A stretch of DNA of 48,459 bases from positions 1 through 48,459 of the forward strand of contig NZ_JAVSNJ010000020.1 in the NCBI RefSeq assembly GCF_032144095.1. The letters are read 5' to 3'. Within the stretch, counting starts at the first letter, position 1. Each line of letters begins with the position of its first letter. Shown here piece after piece: positions 41,749-48,459 of the stretch. The translations under genes and the position numbers were made by a program. The DNA comes from Sphaerochaeta sp032144095. Lineage in GTDB: Bacteria > Spirochaetota > Spirochaetia > Sphaerochaetales > Sphaerochaetaceae. The notes below the pieces were generated by a model. That model saw nothing but the letters and a program-made list of their open reading frames with translations. It searched no databases and was not told where the DNA came from.

Positions 41749-42164
41749 AGTTCTATTCCTTCGATGGTAATTTCCCGGCTTTGGTCGGGCATGATCCTAA
41801 TATCGACAAAAATAGTCCAATCGGGAAGCATATCCTCAATCTTTTCACTCCACTCGATGAGGGTAACCCCATTTCCATGCAGCATTTCTTCGCCACCTAT
41901 CATTTCGAACTCATCGCTGCCGCTGATCCTGTACAGGTCCATGTGGTGGAGGCTTAGCCTTCCCTCATACTCCTGCATGAGGGTGAAGGTTGGGCTGACA
42001 ATGGCTTCGGTGATGCCAAGAGCCCTGGCAATCCCCTTTGCCAATACGGTTTTGCCTGCACCAAGGCTCCCCCTGAGCGAGATGACCGTACCAGCCGAAC
42101 AGGCCTGGCCTAAGCGAAAGCCAAGCTCAGCGGTTTCCTCTGCTGAGGTGCTGCAATATAGCAT
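41745..42164 (-). CDS. tsaE: tRNA threonylcarbamoyladenosine biosynthesis ATPase TsaE
   Basis: A 139-residue P-loop ATPase of t6A synthesis. Walker A GSLGAGKTVLAKGIARALG is at residues ~36-54, SPTFTLMQEYEG in the switch region, HMDLYRI and a C-terminal LIEWSEKIEDMLP. Length matches the family (~150). It starts six bases after the TPR gene stop. Confidence 0.95.
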   Translation of the reverse strand: MLYCSTSAEETAELGFRLGQACSAGTVISLRGSLGAGKTVLAKGIARALGITEAIVSPTFTLMQEYEGRLSLHHMDLYRISGSDEFEMIGGEEMLHGNGVTLIEWSEKIEDMLPDWTIFVDIRIMPDQSREITIEGIEL

Positions 42165-42170
42165 AGCTCA

Positions 42171-43451
42171 TCACTCCCCTGTCTCATCATCGGCCATTTC
42201 CTCAAACGACACCTCAACCTCAGCACTGCCTTCCTTGCCTTGGATAAAGAACGGGTTTTCCTTCTTCTCCATGGAATGCTCCTTTTCCTTGAGTTCGGAG
42301 GTGTCGACAAATTGCTGGACGATGGGGTCGGAAAGCTTTTCGCCTGTGGTTTGTTCATAATCGTTCATGAGTCGAACGATCACAGGGTCATTCTGGTCGA
42401 TATTTCTGGCAAGTTCGAGGAACTCCCTCGCCTCATCCCACTCCTCATCCTTGAGATGGAGGTAGGCTAGGTTGGAAAGAAGGGTCAGGTTGGTCTCCTC
42501 GAGGTCGATGGCAGTATTGAGGTAGTTCTTGGCCAATGCAGTCTTTCCTGTTTCCAAGGCACAGATGGAGAGTTCATTGTAGATGTCGCTGCTGCTTTCC
42601 CCTAGGGTAAGGCAGGTGAGGAATGGCTTTTCAGCTTCTTCGAAGCGACTAAGCCGCCTAAGGGCCCAACCCTTGAGAAACCATGCATTCCATACCTTGG
42701 GGTTTTCTGCAAGATAGAGCTCGAGGTTGCCAAGGGCTTCCTCTTCTTTTCCCATCTGAATCTGGTCATAGGCCTGCATCAGGGCCTTGTCATTGTTCAG
42801 CTTGTTGTTGATGTCTCCCATGATTTTTTCCACATGGGTTCTCTTCTCCCCTGGTTCTGCAACCTCAAGGAAACGGTCGAGATACTCTTTTGCAATTTCG
42901 ACATTACCCTGGTAGAGGTGGAAGAAGCCAAGCTCGCTGAGCAGTTGGGCATCATCCTCAAAGAGGGAGACTCCCTCCTTGAGGGTTTCCATTGCTTTCT
43001 GCTGATAGAAATCATATGCGGTGCCTTTTGTTGAGTCCAAGGCTGCACGTTTGCTGTAGAAGGTTGCAAGGTTGATAAAGGTTGCACTCATGGGTGCAAG
43101 ATGGTTGACCGTCAAGAAGAGCTCTTCAGCAAAATCGAAATTGCCTTTCTGCTCCTGGGCAATGGCTGCCAGATTCAGTTCCTGCACCGCATCTTGTTGT
43201 ACGGTGAGGACAAAGTCACGGTAGTAGGAGAAGTTCTTGTGGTCGGGGTCAAATGCTATGATCTTCAGCATTCCTGCCACGAGCAGTTCTATGCTGATGT
43301 CGCTTGTCGCCTCAAGGGAAGTCTGCCCTGCTGGTAGCTGGATGGGTATTTCGATTGATGGGTCTATACGGAAACCATCAAGATTGCGCTCCATGGAGGA
43401 GGGGAGACGAATAAAGACCAGGTTTTCTAGGGCTTTGTTTGGTTGTGTCAT
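42171..43451 (-). CDS. Tetratricopeptide-repeat protein
   Basis: A 426-residue soluble protein without a signal peptide. After an N-terminal ~100-residue part with beta character (IEIPIQLPAGQTSLEATSDIS), residues ~105-390 carry about six TPR-like helix pairs (EQKGNFDFAEELFLTVNHLAP, FHLYQGNVEIAKEYLDRFLEVA, KGWALRRLSRFEEAEKPFLTCL, ALETGKTALAKNYLNTAIDLE, LHLKDEEWDEAREFLELA). The last 40 residues are acidic and probably disordered. TPRs bind protein partners, here unknown. AGGATT precedes the ATG. It leads the tsaE-tsaB-trxB operon. Confidence 0.85.
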   Translation of the reverse strand: MTQPNKALENLVFIRLPSSMERNLDGFRIDPSIEIPIQLPAGQTSLEATSDISIELLVAGMLKIIAFDPDHKNFSYYRDFVLTVQQDAVQELNLAAIAQEQKGNFDFAEELFLTVNHLAPMSATFINLATFYSKRAALDSTKGTAYDFYQQKAMETLKEGVSLFEDDAQLLSELGFFHLYQGNVEIAKEYLDRFLEVAEPGEKRTHVEKIMGDINNKLNNDKALMQAYDQIQMGKEEEALGNLELYLAENPKVWNAWFLKGWALRRLSRFEEAEKPFLTCLTLGESSSDIYNELSICALETGKTALAKNYLNTAIDLEETNLTLLSNLAYLHLKDEEWDEAREFLELARNIDQNDPVIVRLMNDYEQTTGEKLSDPIVQQFVDTSELKEKEHSMEKKENPFFIQGKEGSAEVEVSFEEMADDETGE

Positions 43452-43734
43452 GGAATAATCCTGTGTATAAGATAAAACCTGCAGTGCCGGTCTCGGAACT
43501 AGCTCTTGAACCTATGGTTCAAGGGGGAAACCAGTTGAGCTGAAAATTCTGTTCCATTAAACTTCCGAAGAAGTCGGATCAATGCAAATCAGCTATGCCG
43601 TATCCCATATGTGTAAGTTGAGCCAAGAGACGATTGCTCCAAGCGTACACCGCAGGAAAATGTCAAATATCTTGGGCAGGCTGTCCTGCCTCACCTCTAT
43701 CCTACAATAAGAAGAGGGTTTGTTAAAGAGGGTT
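43452..43734. other. Intergenic region with several hairpins, no recognised gene
   Basis: No protein or known RNA is recognised. Structural elements are CTTGAACC-TAT-GGTTCAAG (43505-43523), CCGA/TCGG around 43565, and GGCAGG-CTGT-CCTGCC (43676-43691). None has a T tract. The promoter of the TPR gene must lie here but no clear -35/-10 pair was found. An unannotated structured RNA cannot be excluded. Confidence 0.45.
43505..43523. repeat. Perfect 8-bp inverted repeat upstream of the TPR operon
   Basis: CTTGAACC-TAT-GGTTCAAG, three-base loop, about 55 bases upstream of the TPR gene ATG. It could be an operator or a leader hairpin. Confidence 0.5.
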
Positions 43735-43768
43735 AAGAGAAAAGAAAACGAGGCCATCTGGCCCCGTT
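43735..43768 (-). terminator. Terminator of the infC-rpmI-rplT-coiled-coil operon
   Basis: AACG-(A/C mismatch)-GGCC pairs with GGCC-CGTT around ATCT (43747-43768). On the minus strand it is followed by TTCTTTTCTCTT. Confidence 0.8.
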
Positions 43769-43803
43769 CTCTTGGACTTAATCCGCACACGTACTGTGCT
43801 TTC

Positions 43804-44160
43804 TCAAAGGCTAGGAGATTCATCCAAAAGGATATCAAGATCGATTTCATCAGAACCGTTGGAATCTCCGACAGAGAATCCTTCGGCAGCTTCCAACTCA
43901 AGAGCTGCATCATCCATGAGAGGAATATCATCCAACCCTTCGATGGTTGCAAGATTTTCCATTGCATTGGCAATGCTATCTTCAATGAGCTTGTTGCTGG
44001 TAGTGAATTTCTCCACATACTCTTCCAGTTCAGCATTGTGCGTATTTACCAGATCGAACCTTTCTTGTAGCTCGGCCTTCTCTTTTCGCAGCATTGCTAT
44101 GAGGCCTGCAGCCTTTTTGGTCCGCAGTTCCAGCATCTGAACAGTATCAACAAATGACAT
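43804..44160 (-). CDS. Coiled-coil protein, ZapB-like
   Basis: A 118-residue protein. Residues ~5-75 are a heptad-patterned coil (LELRTKKAAGLIAMLRKEKAELQERFDLVNTHNAELEEYVEKF); the last 40 are strongly acidic (DDAALELEAAEGFSVGDSNGSDEIDLDILLDE). Short coiled coils of this kind include ZapB-type division factors, but similarity is compositional and I do not claim the function. AAGGAGG is ten bases before the ATG. It is 38 bases after rplT and before the shared terminator, so it is the last gene of the infC operon. Confidence 0.7.
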   Translation of the reverse strand: MSFVDTVQMLELRTKKAAGLIAMLRKEKAELQERFDLVNTHNAELEEYVEKFTTSNKLIEDSIANAMENLATIEGLDDIPLMDDAALELEAAEGFSVGDSNGSDEIDLDILLDESPSL

Positions 44161-44198
44161 AGCCCCTCCTTAACAAATCTCGGTGAACTGTCTTGGGC

Positions 44199-44558
44199 TT
44201 ATTTGCCCAGGGCAACCTTGGCCTGTGAAACGAGAGCAGAGAAAGTGCCTTTGTCTTCAATAGCCATATTGGAGAGGGCTTTTCTGTTGATCTCGATATT
44301 GGCAAGAGTCAAGCCATGCATGAACTGGGAGTAGTTGATCCCCTCAGCCTGCACTGCTGCACTGATTCTGGCGATCCAAAGCTTGCGGAAATCCCGCTTT
44401 CGCTCTTTACGACCACGGTATGCATACTGACCAGCTTTGGCAACTGCGTCTTTTGCAACACGGTTGTTGGTGCTTCTGCGACCATAGTAGCCCTTTGCGA
44501 GCTTCAGAATCTTCTTACGTCTGTCCTTGTGTTTTGTTCCGTCTACTGCTCTTGGCAT
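44199..44558 (-). CDS. rplT: 50S ribosomal protein L20
   Basis: A 119-residue ribosomal protein binding 23S rRNA early in 50S assembly. It has the L20 signature MPRAVDGTKHKDRRKKILKLAKGYYGRRSTNNRVAKDAVAKAGQYAYRGRKERKRDFRKLWIARISAA and a GINYSQFMHGL block. Length matches the family. Family knowledge: L20 represses its own operon by binding mRNA. Twelve bases follow rpmI. Confidence 0.98.
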   Translation of the reverse strand: MPRAVDGTKHKDRRKKILKLAKGYYGRRSTNNRVAKDAVAKAGQYAYRGRKERKRDFRKLWIARISAAVQAEGINYSQFMHGLTLANIEINRKALSNMAIEDKGTFSALVSQAKVALGK

Positions 44559-44570
44559 ATTTCCACCCTC

Positions 44571-44768
44571 CTATGCGTAGGGAAGCATGGACTTGACCCG
44601 TTTAGCTTCCACATCTGATAGGATACCAGTCGCACGAAGGTTACCCTTACGCTTACTGCTCTTTTTGGTGAGAATATGGCGAAGTCCCTGCTTTTTGTAG
44701 CGGACCTTACCAGTTCCTGTAACATGGAACCGCTTGTTGGCGGATCGTCTTGTTTTCATTTTGGGCAT
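44571..44768 (-). CDS. rpmI: 50S ribosomal protein L35
   Basis: A 65-residue basic protein, MPKMKTRRSANKRFHVTGTGKV... ending SMLPYA, matching L35 over its full length. The start at 44768 has GGAAGGT upstream; an in-frame extension ten codons longer is not conserved. Two hairpins precede it in the infC-rpmI gap. Confidence 0.97.
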   Translation of the reverse strand: MPKMKTRRSANKRFHVTGTGKVRYKKQGLRHILTKKSSKRKGNLRATGILSDVEAKRVKSMLPYA

Positions 44769-44795
44769 TTTGTGCACCTTCCAAACTTGCGCTCT

Positions 44796-44846
44796 CAAGG
44801 AACAAGAACCCCTTGGAGCAGCATATTCACTATCCCATGCGGGATA
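44796..44846 (-). promoter_or_regulatory. Two hairpins between infC and rpmI, candidate L20 control site
   Basis: TATCCC-ATGC-GGGATA (44831-44846) and CAAGG-N10-CCTTG (44796-44815) fold in the 84-base gap just upstream of the rpmI Shine-Dalgarno. In enterobacteria, L20 binds RNA in this part of the operon; equivalence here is inferred from position only. Confidence 0.4.
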
Positions 44847-44852
44847 CTGTTT

Positions 44853-45401
44853 CTAATTCTCTTTCTTGGCCACGGGTTGGTTCTTCAGGGGGCTGATGAT
44901 CATGCTCATCATTTTGCCTTCCATAAGAGCCCCACGGTCAAGGTTATACCCTACACCAAGTTCGGTAAGCTTTGCAAGTATCTTATCCAGAACAACCTTA
45001 CCCAGCTCGGTATGAGCAAGTTCTCGGCCACGGAATCGGATACTGACTTTTACCTTATTGCCTTCACCAAGGAAATCCGCAATGAACTTGGACTTTGTCT
45101 CAAGATCGTGTTTCTCGATCTTGGGCTGCATCCTGATTTCCTTCATCTTGACTACTGTTTGGTTTCTTTTGGCATCTCTGAGTCTTTTTTCCTGCTCATA
45201 TCTGTACTTTCCGAAGTCGAGTATCTTGCAAACTGGAGGGTTAGCATTTGGGGAAACCTCCACCAGGTCCAATCCAACTCCTTCAGCCAGCATCACAGCA
45301 TCAAATGTGCTCATAACGCCTTTCTGATTTCCTTCTGCATCAATAACGAATACTTCTCTAGCACGGATCTGTCTGTTGATCCTCAAATCCTTCGTAGCCA
45401 A
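44853..45401 (-). CDS. infC: Translation initiation factor IF-3, TTG start
   Basis: A 182-residue IF-3 that keeps 30S free and proofreads the start codon. The N domain has RINRQIRAREVFVIDAEGNQKGVMSTFDAVMLAEGVGLDLVEVSPNANPPVCKILDFGKYRYEQEK, the C domain KEIRMQPKIEKHDLETKSKFIADFLGEGNKVKVSIRFRGRE. AAGGAG lies five bases before TTG 45401, and no in-frame ATG fits the conserved N-terminus. IF-3 genes typically use poor start codons (ATT in E. coli) so that the factor limits its own synthesis. A near-consensus promoter lies 75 bases upstream. Confidence 0.97.
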   Translation of the reverse strand: MATKDLRINRQIRAREVFVIDAEGNQKGVMSTFDAVMLAEGVGLDLVEVSPNANPPVCKILDFGKYRYEQEKRLRDAKRNQTVVKMKEIRMQPKIEKHDLETKSKFIADFLGEGNKVKVSIRFRGRELAHTELGKVVLDKILAKLTELGVGYNLDRGALMEGKMMSMIISPLKNQPVAKKEN

Positions 45402-45475
45402 TCGAACTCCTTAGTGTTTTCTGGGAAACCACGGTTTTTTATAGGGTTAGCCTGCCAATATAGCCAGCGCTATCA

Positions 45476-45504
45476 AATATAGCATAAGCAGAAACCTATG
45501 TCAA
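45476..45504 (-). promoter_or_regulatory. Promoter of infC-rpmI-rplT
   Basis: Minus-strand TTGACA (45499-45504), 17 bases, TATATT (45476-45481). The leader is about 68 nt and contains TAGC/GCTA near its 5' end. Confidence 0.8.
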
Positions 45505-45523
45505 AGTGCTGTCCTATAATACG

Positions 45524-45559
45524 GTGTGAAAAGCCATCCGATTACTCTTCGGATGGCTT
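45524..45559 (-). terminator. Terminator of fba
   Basis: A perfect 11-bp stem (AAGCCATCCGA / TCGGATGGCTT, 7-base loop). On the minus strand TT of the stem continues into TTCAC. It lies 18 bases after the fba stop. Confidence 0.85.
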
Positions 45560-45577
45560 GCTCAGATATACTCCAGG

Positions 45578-46570
45578 TCAGGCTTTGCCAGCTGAGCCCA
45601 ATACATTCTCGTTCTTGTGCATGTACATTTTCTTCAGTTCCGTACGGGCTGGGGCGAGGTACTTGCGGGGGTCGATCTCACCGGGCTTCTCTGCGAGCAC
45701 CTTGCGGATGATGGCTGTCATGGCAAGTCTTCCATCGCTGTCGATGTTGATTTTGCAGACTGCGCTCTTTGCTGCCCTACGAAGCTGTTCCTCAGGGATG
45801 CCTACGCTGTCCTTGAGCTTGCCGCCATGCTCGTTGATCATGGTCACATATTCCATGGGAACAGAGGAAGAGCCATGCAATACGATGGGGAAGCCAGGAA
45901 GGATCTTTTCGATCTGCTCGAGGATGTCGAAGCGAAGCGGAGGGGGAATAAGCACGCCTTCGGCGTTGCGGGTACACTGTTCAGGCTGGAACTTGTTTGC
46001 TCCGTGGCTGGTCCCGATGCTGATGGCAAGTGAGTCAACCTTTGTCTTGGAGACAAAATCAAGGACCTCTTCAGGCTTGGTATAGTGGCTGACAGCTGAT
46101 GACACTTCATCCTCAATACCAGCAAGCACGCCCAATTCACCTTCCACGGTCACATCAAACTTGTGTGCGTATTCTACGACCTTCTTGGTCAGTGCAACGT
46201 TCTCAGCATAGGGGAGGTGGGAACCATCGATCATGACCGAGGAGAAGCCGTTGTCAATGCACTCTTTGCAAGTCTCAAAGCTGTCGCCATGGTCGAGGTG
46301 CAGGACAACAGGGATATCAAATCCAAGTTCCTTGGCATACTCAGTTGCTCCACGAGCCATGTTTCTGAGCAGATTGATGTTTGCATAGTCACGGGCTCCC
46401 TTGGAAACCTGGAGAATTACAGGAGATTTGGTTTCTACGCAGGCCTGTATGATAGCCTGGAGCTGTTCCATGTTATTGAAGTTGTATGCAGGAATGGCAT
46501 AGCCACCCTTCACTGCTTTTGCGAACATGTCTCTGGTATTGACCAGGCCGAGGTCCTTATAGGATGTCAT
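45578..46570 (-). CDS. fba: Class II fructose-bisphosphate aldolase
   Basis: A 330-residue zinc-dependent aldolase cleaving fructose-1,6-bisphosphate. It has YAIPAYNFNNMEQLQAII, VVLHLDHGDSFETCKECIDNGFSSVMIDGSHLPYAENV with catalytic Asp and zinc His residues, VEGELGVLAGIEDEV, SIGTSHGANKF, VLHGSSSVP and KINIDSDGRLAMTA. These fit the Fba/GatY class II fold. Start ATG 46570 has AAGGAG seven bases upstream; a longer in-frame start lacks one. It is monocistronic, with its own promoter and terminator. Confidence 0.96.
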   Translation of the reverse strand: MTSYKDLGLVNTRDMFAKAVKGGYAIPAYNFNNMEQLQAIIQACVETKSPVILQVSKGARDYANINLLRNMARGATEYAKELGFDIPVVLHLDHGDSFETCKECIDNGFSSVMIDGSHLPYAENVALTKKVVEYAHKFDVTVEGELGVLAGIEDEVSSAVSHYTKPEEVLDFVSKTKVDSLAISIGTSHGANKFQPEQCTRNAEGVLIPPPLRFDILEQIEKILPGFPIVLHGSSSVPMEYVTMINEHGGKLKDSVGIPEEQLRRAAKSAVCKINIDSDGRLAMTAIIRKVLAEKPGEIDPRKYLAPARTELKKMYMHKNENVLGSAGKA

Positions 46571-46610
46571 AGATTGCTCCTTCTTAAAGGTAAGGTATTG
46601 ATTCGGTACA

Positions 46611-46639
46611 AAGTTACTCAATCTAGCAAAACTGGTCAA
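46611..46639 (-). promoter_or_regulatory. Promoter of fba
   Basis: Minus-strand TTGACC (46634-46639), 17 bases, TAACTT (46611-46616). The leader is about 34 nt with AAGGAG. Confidence 0.5.
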
Positions 46640-46696
46640 CCGGGACAGAGGGGTTCTAGGCCCTGTAGGAAGGCAGAACCGTGAATCTTCTTCTTT

Positions 46697-47482
46697 TCAG
46701 CCGCTGAATGTAGAGAAATTGGTGGCCATCTGCACAATGAGCTGTTCCCTTTGTACGTTCAACAGTGACGAGGCATACTCATAGATATATACCATATGCA
46801 GGGGTGTATTAGTTTTTCCCCTCTGGGGGACAGGGCTGAGGTAGGGGCCGTCGGTTTCCAGGAGCATATGGTCGAGTGGGATTGATTTGCACAGTTCCCT
46901 CATGGCATCGTTTCCCTTATAGGTCAGGGGCCCTGCAAAGGAGATGAACATCCCTTTGGAAATTGCGAGCTTGGCAAGGGCAGGGGAACCCTGGAAACAG
47001 TGCATGATGCCCTGTCTTGAAAAGGTCCTGCCTACCAGCATGTCCATCATCTGGGTATCTGCCTCTCTGGTATGTACAATGATGGGCAAGCCCAACTCTT
47101 CTGCCAGGTCCATCTGTGAGGCAAACAAATCTTGTTGGCTCTCCTTGGTCCCGTAGTTCCAATAGTTGTCCAAGCCTATCTCACCTATGGCGCAAACCTT
47201 GTGCCTGGATAGGGAAGCGGCCATCTGGCCAAGTTGCTGGGCAACTGGCAGCAGGCCCTCGGCGACCCCCCAGGGTCCGATACCTGCACTGAGATGGATG
47301 AAGGGAAAGGGCGAGACAAGTTCTGACCGTTCGTCCAGATCATCGAATTCGACTCCGATGTCTACTCCTTGCATGTTGAGGCGCTGCATCTCCTCCATCA
47401 AGCTAAAGATATCAATACCTTTCTTTTGCATGGCAAGGAGGTGGAAATGGGAATCTATAAGACCGGAAGGTAGTTCGTCCAT
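46697..47482 (-). CDS. TatD-family metal-dependent hydrolase / DNase
   Basis: A 261-residue TIM-barrel hydrolase. IDSHFHLL supplies HxH near residue 10, AIGEIGLDNYW the Glu, PIIVHTREAD and GIMHCFQGS further metal histidines, and LLETDGPYLSP the catalytic Asp. Length fits TatD (~260), which has DNase/exonuclease activity in studied members. Start ATG 47482: no Shine-Dalgarno, but TATAAC ends six bases before it, so it is probably leaderless; a 13-codon extension from 47521 would lie upstream of that promoter. It is not co-transcribed with fba. Confidence 0.9.
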   Translation of the reverse strand: MDELPSGLIDSHFHLLAMQKKGIDIFSLMEEMQRLNMQGVDIGVEFDDLDERSELVSPFPFIHLSAGIGPWGVAEGLLPVAQQLGQMAASLSRHKVCAIGEIGLDNYWNYGTKESQQDLFASQMDLAEELGLPIIVHTREADTQMMDMLVGRTFSRQGIMHCFQGSPALAKLAISKGMFISFAGPLTYKGNDAMRELCKSIPLDHMLLETDGPYLSPVPQRGKTNTPLHMVYIYEYASSLLNVQREQLIVQMATNFSTFSG

Positions 47483-47488
47483 AGGACC

Positions 47489-47517
47489 GTTATACCGAAG
47501 TTCGCTCTCTCTTGCAA
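47489..47517 (-). promoter_or_regulatory. Promoter of tatD-like gene (leaderless type)
   Basis: Minus-strand TTGCAA (47512-47517), 17 bases, TATAAC (47489-47494), six bases, ATG 47482. Confidence 0.6.
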
Positions 47518-47567
47518 GCAAAGGGGGGGGGAAGGGCAGTGGAGACTGGTTGGAATATTTTCTTTCC

Positions 47568-48305
47568 CTATTGCTTGCTGTTCCTCATTGCTGTGATGGA
47601 GTGGTTGAGTCTTCTCTTGATGATGGTCTTGTAGCGGAAGGATTTTGTGTAGGACCCAGCTTTGGGAAACTGGGAAAAGAAGGAATCTGGAGTATGGAAG
47701 GTTCCCAAATCAGTCTCAACCGCCTTATGCTGCACATAGGTGTGGTTCTCTTGCCATCTGTTGTCAGGATTCTTGAAATTAAGCACTGCTATGCCATATC
47801 CATAGAAGCTACCCATGTAGTCTGGGAACCTTTGTTGCAATTTCTGCAAATAGGGTTTGTCGATGATGTGCCCCTCCAACTCGAGCCATCTGTTGTTGAA
47901 CAGAACTTCTACCCAAGCATGGTAGTGTTGGTCTCGTGCAATCCTATAACTCAGTGGAAGCAGGAGCCCCCGATATATGACTTTGCTTATGGTCGAGGCA
48001 TGGAAACGGCAGGGAATACCAACTGCCCTGAGCAGGGCCATCAGAAGCGTGCTCTTTGAGAGGCAATTGCCATATCCATCAAGGAGGACCTGGGAAGCGT
48101 TTACAGTGAAGGACTCAGAATAGCCGTAGGGGATCTCATCACGCACGAAGGTGTAGATCTGGTCTATGAGCTCTGTCTGACTCTTACAGGTAGTCCACCC
48201 ATGACCAGCTATAAGTTTGGTGATCGTCGGATGTGAGTAGTCCAAAAGCTGGGTTTGTTCCAAATACTGATTTGTCTGAGTTTCGCATGCAAGTCTAGCA
48301 TTCAT
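47568..48305 (-). CDS. Transglutaminase-like (papain-fold) protein
   Basis: A 245-residue cytoplasmic protein with a transglutaminase core at residues ~50-150. VRDEIPYGYSE precedes the catalytic Cys in DGYGNCLSKSTLLMALLRAVGIPCRF, the His is in DQHYHAWVEVLFNNRWLELEG and the acidic residue is probably in the following EGHIID. In bacteria this fold is more often a protease or peptidase than a crosslinker; function is not assigned. No signal peptide is seen. GGAG lies nine bases before the ATG. Upstream is an AT-rich leader with a long inverted repeat. Confidence 0.82.
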   Translation of the reverse strand: MNARLACETQTNQYLEQTQLLDYSHPTITKLIAGHGWTTCKSQTELIDQIYTFVRDEIPYGYSESFTVNASQVLLDGYGNCLSKSTLLMALLRAVGIPCRFHASTISKVIYRGLLLPLSYRIARDQHYHAWVEVLFNNRWLELEGHIIDKPYLQKLQQRFPDYMGSFYGYGIAVLNFKNPDNRWQENHTYVQHKAVETDLGTFHTPDSFFSQFPKAGSYTKSFRYKTIIKRRLNHSITAMRNSKQ

Positions 48306-48459
48306 TTGTTACATCTCCAAAAAAAACGAGTTCCTTTTTTCTTGTTTTTATTTGGAGTAAAAACATGGGTGAAAAAAGAAACTCCCAAACTAGAATAAAC
48401 CCTTTTGTATAAACAAAATATACAGAGGGCTAACATTATATATATTTGGAGTATGCATA
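48306..48459. other. AT-rich region upstream of the transglutaminase-like gene with an inverted and a direct repeat
   Basis: GAGTTCCTTTTTTC (48329-48342) and GAAAAAAGAAACTC (48372-48385) pair over 14 bp with one mismatch. ATTTGGAGTA occurs twice (48351-48360, 48444-48453). A minus-strand TATAAT near 48437 could be a -10. The window ends here. Confidence 0.45.

Noticed and set aside
43593..44036. Minus-strand frame of 147 codons over the coiled-coil gene and its terminator
   Set aside because: Shadow frame of the coiled-coil gene; it reads through the terminator hairpin and has no domain character.
46571..46639. 23-codon N-terminal extension of fba
   Set aside because: The extension covers the promoter -10 and leader; the internal ATG has AAGGAG and the conserved aldolase N-terminus.

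Overview
The window reads as a chromosomal segment of a spirochaete, most likely a Sphaerochaeta/Treponema-type member of Spirochaetota. This is inferred from the overall gene content, the relaxed lipoprotein signals and a family of secreted proteins I know from no other group; no marker such as 16S rRNA is present to settle it. Coding density is high, on both strands, with no insertion sequence, prophage, CRISPR array or rRNA operon.

Layout. 1-2180: 3' part of a tandem 5'-nucleotidase (UshA-type) gene, then tRNA-Asn(GTT). 2256-5085 (-): a conserved hypothetical gene, phosphomannomutase/phosphoglucomutase and galE as an operon. 5166-7880 (+): an RlmK-like rRNA methyltransferase fused in frame to an acidic, then Arg/Tyr/Gly-rich tail with 17 nearly identical tandem repeats. 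8206-9290 (+): perR-rubrerythrin peroxide-defence operon behind an AT-rich leader region. 9317-12350 (-): glnS and an amidohydrolase. 12452-18250: a DUF1349-like gene (-), then (+) HD-domain protein, PfkB sugar kinase, HtrA-type membrane protease and uvrB. 18247-20741 (-): an outer-membrane-barrel-like protein followed by two paralogous caspase-fold lipoproteins, the most unusual operon here. 20795-24712 (-): thiBPQ thiamine transporter under a TPP riboswitch. 24783-27129 (+): nnrD (NAD(P)HX repair), a membrane protein and a Nudix hydrolase. 27126-31136 (-): three tandem paralogues of a secreted protein family of unknown function, each with its own promoter; the middle one has an apparent frameshift at its start. 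31498-37188: arabinose catabolism (araB, araA) with two LacI-type regulators and operator-like palindromes. 37277-40034 (-): glgA-glgC glycogen synthesis. 40107-43451 (-): TPR protein, tsaE, tsaB, trxB. 43804-45401 (-): infC-rpmI-rplT plus a coiled-coil gene; infC starts with TTG. 45578-48305 (-): class II fructose-bisphosphate aldolase, TatD-type nuclease and a transglutaminase-like protein.

Across the window at least six genes (DUF1349, HD, htrA, barrel protein, nnrD, tatD; perhaps glgA) have a -10 hexamer ending exactly six bases before their ATG and no Shine-Dalgarno. This suggests that leaderless transcripts are a regular expression mode in this organism. The best candidates for something undescribed are the caspase-lipoprotein/barrel operon, the methyltransferase with the repeat tail, and the tandem secreted paralogues.
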